From: Limonium bicolor
Lineage: Eukaryota > Streptophyta > Magnoliopsida > Caryophyllales > Plumbaginaceae
DNA: 64,000 nucleotides
Direction of reading: 5' to 3'
Assembly (NCBI GenBank): GCA_023374045.1
Contig: CM041778.1
Coordinates: 290,013,533 to 290,077,532 of the forward strand
Part shown: one piece after another, positions 57,401-64,000 of the stretch
Layout: each line of letters opens with the position of its first letter
Numbering within the stretch: position 1 is the stretch's first letter
Notes under the pieces: model-generated
Seen by the model: only the letters and a program-made list of their open reading frames with translations
What the model was told of the DNA's origin: nothing
The model's database searches: none
Position numbers and translations under genes: made by a program

Positions 57401-58333
57401 GCTACAGCTGATTTAGCTTCTTCAGTCGTTTGAGCGTTTTTTGGGGCTGAGGCTTGGCAACAGCTCTTTTTGTCTAAAAGAGCTCCTCGAGATCTTTGGG
57501 GTGTGGTGATGGTGGCATGGTTTGCTTTCCTTTAGCTTGCCTCAAATGTTCACGCTCCTCAAGGGTTAAGATTTATGGTGAAGTGACTCCATGTCACTTT
57601 TTCCTTCCTGACATGATTGGGGAGGTGTTGGGGACCACTCTACGACTGGTTGTGCTGGTTGAGAGGGAGCTTGTTCATTATTCTCGAAGTCTGGTGCAGT
57701 CAGACTCTTTTCTTGGACTTCTTCTTTAGTTGAGTGATCCTTTAGTGACTTCTCGTCACTTTGGACCTCCTCTTCTTCCACTTGGTGGGTGATTGGGTTT
57801 ACGAGGTCTAGTGGCGTTGCTTCTTCTTCATCGGTGAAGTGAAGCTTGCAGGTGGCTAGTTCAGGTGTTGAGTGGGTTTTCCTTGGTGTTTCTTGTTTGG
57901 TTTGGCTACACTTTGAGGCACGAGTTACATGACTTGTGGAAGCAATTAAGTGGCTTTTTCCTTTTGGAACTTTTGGATTCTTGGCTTTTGACTGTTTTGT
58001 GGCTATTTTTGAGGTTTTGGGAGATGGAATGGAAGTGGTCATGGCTGTATTTTCTGCGGGAGTTGAGGTCGGGAGAATTGTGGGTTTTAGATTTCCGGAT
58101 TGAATGAGATGATGGAGTTTGGGTAGGTAAGTGTTTATATAGTTTACCTCCTCTTATTGTAGTTCGCCCTCATCCATGACCCGGATAAAAAGTTGATCTT
58201 CCTCCTTCTTGGATAGACGAGTAGGCGGTGACACTAGGATAGGGCTTGTCGGTTGTGTGTCAGCATTCTTCTCTTGGCTAATATCCATTAGGATAGCCTT
58301 GGTCTTTGAATGCTTTACAATCTTGGGTGCCAT
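57401..58333 (-). pseudogene. E3 uncharacterised ORF, N-terminal half (copy B)
   Basis: Copy of 44,408-45,337 with the ATG at 58,333 and the same internal TAA, so the stop predates the duplication. The frame otherwise runs to 57,566. Scattered substitutions distinguish the copies, such as an extra codon in the DEEEATP region. TATA box at 58,518-58,527. Same uncertain identity as in copy A. Confidence 0.45.
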
Positions 58334-58907
58334 GGTGCATCAAAGATTTTCTAGATTTTAATACTTTTTTATTGAGAGTCCTTAGCGAGGCTGTGAGGTG
58401 GGGATTTTTAGCACAAAGCTCACTAGAGTGTTTGTAAGAGAGAAAAAAAGTTGATTGTATGTTTAGGGATTTAGAGAGAATGGGTGCAATAGTGTGACGA
58501 TAATGGAACTCTCATCGCCCTTTTATAGATATCGAGTAACGGTCGACGACCGTTCCTCGTCTGCTCACTGACATATCCCAAAGGAACTATTCATAACAGG
58601 CAGTGGTCGTGACTGGCAGTCATTGATCCGTTGTAGGTTTCATGTTTCTATCTGTTGCACTCTAAATATTCTAGCCTTACTTTTGTGAAATGGATGACGT
58701 ATCTGTTTCAAGTAGTTGTTTTGAAATAAAATTCATGCATTAAACTGTACAAGGACCATTGAACGACATTCCTGAGGTGTTGCTCACCTGTCGGTGACTG
58801 ATCATGGGACTGAAAGATAGCCTAATTGTGATTAACGAATATCATTCCAAGATTGTGAATAACCTTATTGATCTTGGTTCGAGTGAGAAGAATTTTCACT
58901 TGTCTCC

Positions 58908-60413
58908 TGCAGACTGTATATTGAGATAGGTTGGAACTGGAGTAATTAAAACAATTGAGAAAGAAATTAATACTCAAAATAACTGTCGGGCTGCAAACAA
59001 AAATCCCGGTCGCAGTAGTATAGTAAGACAGAAGCAGCCAGGGTCAAACCGTGGGACTTACAGTGAAATAATATAGTACCTAAGCTTGTCACAAAAAGGG
59101 GGGAATTTAATTGACTTGTTTCTGTAAAGTAAAACAACAGATAAAATTAACTGTTTAGAAGATAAATTAAACGGGACTCCGGGTTCAGGTTTATATAATC
59201 TGATTAATTATGCTATCTCTACCGGTTTTATTTTAATAGTTTGGCAAAATTCCTGTTATTATCTTAAGGACTAAATCATAGACTCAAAAGGACTCGTTTA
59301 CCAGAACATGCTCGGTCTATTCTAGATTCGAGCAAAACACATGTAAACGGATTAAGTGCGAGGAATTATATTTTGCATCTGAAAATACTAACTTATTTAA
59401 TCAAAATAAGTTTTCCATAGATTTATCGATTAATTAACCTGTCTATTTATCACTGGTCTGATCAAAATAGACTTTGTAAAGCATTTTAATAAATTCATGA
59501 AATTTATTAAAAAGGCGAGAGATAAACTTTAATCGTAAAAAACTGTATTTAATTAAACCGGTAAAAATATAGATTACATAATTAAACAAACTATAATTAC
59601 ACCTTCACCCGGAGTAAATCCTCTTAGCCCAACATAATTAAAAAGACAGAATAAGAAGTAAAAGAAATCATCTGGGAAAGATAATTAATTCAGCTCCACT
59701 ATCTTGACTGCTAATATTTGGGCAGAGGTTGGACAGAACAACGGTATGGAAATGGAATGTTTTTATGGAATGAGGTGTTGTATGGAATTTATGTGGACAT
59801 TATGTAGATGTGATGTATGATTTTTGGAGAGAAAATGATGATTTTATGGAGGAAAAATGGCATTAGTTTGGGGGTGGAATGAGATGTGGATTAATGGAGG
59901 GTTATAGGTTTATTTAGAGTGAAAATGGGGTAAAAAGAGAGGGGGTGTCGGTGTGAATTGGTAAAATATAATTTACCAATTCACACCTTGTCGATATGCC
60001 CTGTGTGCTGTCAAAATAGACGCGTCCGGACCACTGTCCGGACCATATTGGTCCGGACATGTCGACGCTGTGAGAAAATGCTTCGTCGACATGTGTCCGG
60101 ACTTGCGTCCGGACCTGCATGTCCGGACACAGGTCCAGACGTGTGTATTTTTTTCTGCTTTCTTTGCAAACTTCGACAAGCTCCAGACTCTTCGTTTGAG
60201 CTCCGATTTGATCCCCGTTTGTTGCGTTGCGAAGCTTGTGAAGTGTACTATGTGATTCCAAGGCCTTTTTCTGCATTTAATACATAAAATATATCAGTTA
60301 TTATCAAAACATAAATCCAAGAAAATTCACATAGGAAGTGGGAAATATTGCCTAAAGTGTTGCAAGTTATAAGGTATTTAAGCCCTAAAAGTCTATATGT
60401 TTCGCAATTATCA
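58908..60413 (-). repeat. E7 LTR, copy B (1,506 bp)
   Basis: Minus strand TGATAATTGCG to CAGTCTGCA, next to the PPT. The outer end is intact here. It is the 3' LTR of the element whose gag is at 62,230-63,996. The 5' LTR must lie beyond 64,000. Confidence 0.88.
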
Positions 60414-61640
60414 AATTCCCCCATACTTATCTTTTGCTTGTCCTCAAGCAAATCTTTATGATAGAATCTTTAAACAAGTTAAATATAAAATAACCAAACA
60501 GGGAGAGCATAGAAAAGATTGCTACAAAACTTCTAGATTAAAGGGTCTAGAAACTTCCTTTTTTTTAGTTTTTGAAAAGAACCTCGAAATTATAAAAACA
60601 ACTATTTTAAGAAGGAGAAGTAGAACCATAAGAATCCAGTTTTTAACCCTGAGCCAATCCACTATTTTCTTTCACATTTTCTGAAACGACAAGGGGCATG
60701 AAGTAAAATCATATTCCATTATACCTTTCAATGCCACATACTCATGATCCATAATAATGAAGTTTTTATCATTTAAGTACATAATGCAAAGATACTTCGA
60801 TTGAAGTTTAATTTCCTTTCACCTCAGACTTTTCTCTCCACCCTTGTAGCGGTTTTGGGTCAATTATCCCAGATATAAAGTACCTTCGGTAGCTAGGTGA
60901 TAAAGCACCCCAAAGAACTTAATAACCGAGTGGATGAGGCCTGCTTAGGTTTAGAATATGCCTGTTTGGATCAGAGGAGTACCTTGCCTTGTTCTTTTTC
61001 CACCTTTTCATTCCAATTCAAATCCAGGCTCAAAGCTAAAAACAGGGCTCAAATGATAATTATTCTTAAATTTTAAGCAATTTCTAATCAGAATAAATTT
61101 TAAAATGGTTGAAATTTTTTAGTACCCCATAATGTTTGTAGGTTTGCAATATTTCCTCTATGGCTCCCTTTTTGACTATTTCAAACTTAACAAATTTAAA
61201 CAAATTATCAAAAGAGAAAACTTAAGAACAAACTACGAGGGTACGAGTACTCCCCCACACTTAAGCTCAAGCAATGCCCTCATTGCGTAGAAAGAATTAA
61301 ATTAACAGGGCAATGCAATCGTACAAGGAAATTATACGAATAAAAGCAAAAGGGAATATGAAATATCAGAAGAGAAAGAGTGTACTCCCCAGAGTTCGCA
61401 GAGTGTGCAGAGATCCCCCACACTTGAGTGCAGCTGTAGAATTACATGAAATGTACGTGTAAAGAATATTCTACACAGCCAGAAGAACTCAAGTAAAACC
61501 CGCATTTTGTTATAACATATATAAGGGAAATATAGTACAAAAGAGAAAACAACATAAAAGGAAAGGCAAAGTATAGATAGTGGGTTGCCTCCCACCAAGC
61601 CACCCGGTTTTAACATCTCTAGCTAGACGCATGTTCTTCA
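60414..61640 (-). other. E7 3' non-coding region (copy B)
   Basis: PPT, hairpin TTTGCTTGtcctCAAGCAAA at 60,433-60,452, then no gene to 61,640. The frame at 61,616-61,332 is Phe/Leu/Cys-rich and unsupported. The empty TRIM site is at 60,780-60,784. Confidence 0.75.
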
Positions 61641-62219
61641 TTATCCCGGATCAAAAATGAAAGTTGACAATGGTAGTACCGGGAATAGGAAATTGGCAAC
61701 AAGTAGGATCGAGCCACCTGGATCAAAACAAAGTATTACTGCAGCAATTAAATTAGGAAAATACAAACTCCACAAAACCTGGTTTTGAAGGAGGTGTTTG
61801 CTGCAATAAATCTCTAATAGAGAACCGAGTGATGGTTGTATTTCTTCCTCAAGCTGGAGAATGTAAACATTCTCCTTTTGTTGTTTAACCGTATGGAGGC
61901 AAGGTGGTAGTGGTGGTCCTTGCTCAGAGTTTAGGATGTAAATATTCTCCCCTGGATCGAAAATGAAGGTGGAAGTGGGTGTCAATGGGTGGGTTGGGCG
62001 GGCATTATTTTTCTTTGGAGAAGGGCCCAGATTTTTCAATGGATGACCCTTGGTGCGAAAGTTGGATGGCTCCTCCTCCTCAAATTTGAGGATGTATATA
62101 TCCTCATCTTTTTTAAGAGGCTCATAGGAAGAGCCCTGATTGAATTCAACTTTAGAGGGAGGTGGCTCCTCGAAGTTGATTGTAGAGTTTTGTTTGGATG
62201 TCTCGACGGGAGCGAGCAT
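61641..62219 (-). pseudogene. E7 acidic ORF with repeated IYIL motifs
   Basis: An open frame of 192 codons (MLAPVETSKQNS..), Glu/Pro-rich, with the short repeat [E/N][D/N][I/V]YIL at three places (DEDIYILKFEEE, ENIYILNSEQ, ENVYILQLEEE). A fourth lies just upstream, in the preceding frame near 62,240. Its C-terminal third (LLEIYCSKHLLQNQ..) is hydrophobic. It is probably the decayed continuation of the gag tail, since it follows with a frame change. I recognise no known domain. At DNA level the repeats are palindromes. Confidence 0.5.
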
Positions 62220-62229
62220 TTCCTCCTCT

Positions 62230-62850
62230 TCATTTTGAGGATGTAAATATCCTCATTTCCTGGGTATAGCACAGAGAAGGAGGTAAAATAACGGTAATTG
62301 ACTTCAGAGGGAAGAACTCCATGAAGTTGAGGTAGAAGCTGTCCTCTGATGGCTTGTCTTCAAGCTCAAGCATAAGGTTAGATGTCGTTTGCTCAGGTTC
62401 GAACGGGGGTGGTGATAGAGAGTAACTCAAATCCTTAGTAAAGTTGTCCACTATATGAACCATTTCACTCTCCGGTTGCTGCGATGCAAGGTTTAGTGGA
62501 CCTTCTATCATTTCATTTATCTCAACTAATTTGGCATAGAGCTTTAGTTGGTTCATGTCGAGGTATTCTTCCTTAGCCCGCTGTTCCACTTCTTGGACCA
62601 TTTCACTCTCTGGTTGTTGCTCCCTTTGAGCTAGTGGTATGGGCTGGTCCACTACATAAATTGCATTTGCATACTCTCGTGGATTTGGATTGGTTTGTGA
62701 GGGGAGTTGGGCAGGAGGTCTTTGTTGGATGAGAAGTTGTTGAATTTGGGACTGCAAGGCTTTTTGGTCTTTACGAAGGGCTGCGACTTCATCTTGTGTG
62801 TCTCGGGTCTTACTCATCATTGCTTTAAACATCTCCTGCATTTGGGTCAT
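62230..62850 (-). pseudogene. E7 gag, C-terminal tail
   Basis: 206 codons from MTQMQEMFKAMMSK: a coiled-coil-like segment (DEVAALRKDQKALQSQIQQLL), then Pro/Gln-rich and acidic sequence with the repeat QQPESEMV twice. In Athila-type gags this region follows the zinc knuckle. It is separated from 62,875 by a stop. The frame ends at 62,230. Confidence 0.65.
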
Positions 62851-62874
62851 TCCAGAGTAGGGATTTGAAGGTTG

Positions 62875-63606
62875 TTAAGTCTGTCGGCTTGAAGAAGCAT
62901 CATTGCCATAAGGCAGTTGCTGATACTGCCTTTGGCCTCCTTGAAAATTGGGGTGCATGTTGTGCTGCCATGGTTGCCTGTACCCTAGATTGTTGCCAAC
63001 AAAGTTTGCTTCCTCTGCTGCTTTTAATTCTTGTAATTTGGGGCATTGTTCAAAGTCGTGTGGCCCACCACATTGCATACAAGAAACATCAGGAGATGAT
63101 AGGGATAGAGGAGCATAGCCTGGAGGGGTTGTAGATGATCGGGAAGTCATCGACTTTGCTTGTTGGGGATAGGAGTTCATGGCCATCTGCTCAACTACTT
63201 TCTGCAGTGTGCTTACCTTCGTCGCCTGCTGCGCATTGCTCTCCATGAGTTGCTCATGGCTTCTCATCAGCTGGTCAAACTTATTGTCACTTTCTCCTAC
63301 GTGGTATAAGCCCGGAGTGCCGCCTCTTGATCCGCCCGTGGCCCAGTCTCTGATCTCTTCACAGAGGGACTCTATCCCATTCAGAAACTGTTTTCCTGGC
63401 TTTTTCAAAATGTCAGCACCTAAAGAGGATAGTACCATTGTTTTGCACGGAACGATTAAGCCTTTGTAGAACAATTGAGATACTTGTTCTTTCGTGAGAC
63501 CATGGTGAGGACAAGTAAGTAGTAGTCCTTTGAAACGGTCCCAAGTTTCATAGATGTTTTCCGACCCTGGCTGCTTGAAGTTGTAGATCTCAGCAATCAT
63601 TTCCAA
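62875..63606 (-). pseudogene. E7 gag, capsid end and zinc knuckle
   Basis: Athila-type retrotransposon gag: IYNFKQPGSENIYETWDRFK, LLLTCPHHGLTKEQVSQLFYKGL, a polar helix, then the knuckle CMQCGGPHDFEQC (C-X2-C-X4-H-X4-C) and a Gln/Asn-rich tail. It packages RNA. The preceding block at 63,996-63,610 is separated by a single TGA at 63,610-63,612, so one nonsense codon splits the capsid. Confidence 0.85.
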
Positions 63607-63609
63607 CGT

Positions 63610-63996
63610 TCAGCTTGGGGGCAGGAATTTGTCGTAGAACTTGGTGGCCATTTCATCCCAAGTACCAATGGTGCTTGGTGTACGGCTGTGGTACCATTTA
63701 CTTGTATTTCCCGTCAGGCTGTGAGGGAATAATGACAGCCACGCGTACTGGAGTACTGCGTCGGTCGCAGTTAGACTGTTGGCATGCTGCAGAAACTTGG
63801 TGACATGCAACAGTGCTTCGTCAGGACTGGAGCCATCGAACATGCCCAACTCCTTTACACATCGGATCTGATGATATGGCTTAAGCTTTTGCCACTCATC
63901 GTATTCGGATGGGGTAAGGTGGGGAAGGATGATGGCGGGCTGTTGTCCTTGATTAGACGGCCTGTTGATGTTTCGAACTGTAGCTGGAGATGTCAT
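63610..63996 (-). pseudogene. E7 gag, N-terminal part
   Basis: Starts MTSPATVRNINRPS at 63,996, which may not be the true start since the window ends here. Contains ECVKELGMFDG-like (CVKELGMFDGSSPDEAL), YAWLSLFPHSLTGNTSKWYHS and MATKFYDKFLPPS, the usual capsid motifs of Athila-like gags. Ends at a stop one codon before the next block resumes in the same frame. Confidence 0.85.
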
Positions 63997-64000
63997 AGCT

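Larger units (their letters stand above)
49417..61973. repeat. Tandem duplication, copy B
   Basis: Repeats copy A in order and orientation with a few per cent of differences by eye. It contains E9, which copy A lacks, and lacks TRIM E8. It runs on at 61,974 into E7 sequence that copy A does not have. Confidence 0.93.
58908..64000 (-). mobile_element. E7: gag-only Athila-like element (continues beyond window)
   Basis: From high to low coordinates: gag start at 63,996, gag with zinc knuckle, Gln/Glu-rich gag tail, an acidic ORF (62,219-61,641), non-coding 3' region, PPT, LTR. No protease, RT or integrase lies between gag and LTR, so it is a terminal-repeat element with gag only (TR-GAG type), relying on another element's pol. 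It is inserted in E3. Confidence 0.8.

Overview
The window is plant nuclear DNA, from a flowering plant and probably a eudicot. It consists almost entirely of LTR retrotransposons nested in one another, and I see no convincing host gene, rRNA, tRNA or CRISPR array. The evidence is PBS sites for plant initiator-Met tRNA (TGGTATCAGAGC) and for other tRNAs (TGGCGCCG.., TGGCGACTC..), chromodomain Ty3/gypsy pol genes, Ogre-like and Athila-like gag genes, a SIRE/Maximus-like copia LTR, and GT..AG introns. The species cannot be named from the sequence.

Left third (1-20,466): E1, a minus-strand Tekay/Del-type chromovirus with an internal deletion, fills 1-5,539 and 19,557-20,466. Its 5' LTR was split by E2 (5,540-19,551, plus strand, TSD ACCAA), a 14-kb chromovirus with 3.8-kb LTRs. 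E2 carries an AlkB-type Fe(II)/2-oxoglutarate dioxygenase reading frame between gag and pol. Its gag-pol appears to be split by three introns, and the AlkB frame lies inside the third. This is the most unusual object in the window.

Middle (20,467-45,911): a copia RT fragment, then a SIRE/Maximus-like copia element E3 (LTR about 21,111-22,294, degraded 3' coding region). E3 was split by E4, an Ogre/Tat-like element (24,491-44,402, minus) that retains gag, protease and G-patch but no RT or integrase, and has long tandem arrays in its 3' region. E4 was hit twice: by E5, a non-coding LARD-like element (24,935-31,095), and by a 4-kb LTR of an E2-like family that survives as solo LTR E6 (35,320-39,285).

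Right third (41,611-64,000): about 7.36 kb (E4 gag start, leader and 5' LTR; E3 flank; Athila-like E7 LTR and 3' part) has been tandemly duplicated. Copy A is 41,611-49,416 and copy B is 49,417-61,973. After the duplication a 443-bp TRIM (E8) entered copy A and a 5.2-kb non-autonomous Athila-like element (E9) entered copy B. The two LTRs of E9 do not match each other. Copy B runs on into the gag gene of E7, a gag-only element that leaves the window at 64,000.

Across families, most LTRs contain clusters of dyad-symmetric GTCCGGAC / GACCGGTC-type motifs, which look like a convergent regulatory or structural feature. All coding regions here carry frameshifts, stops or deletions and are called pseudogenes unless noted.
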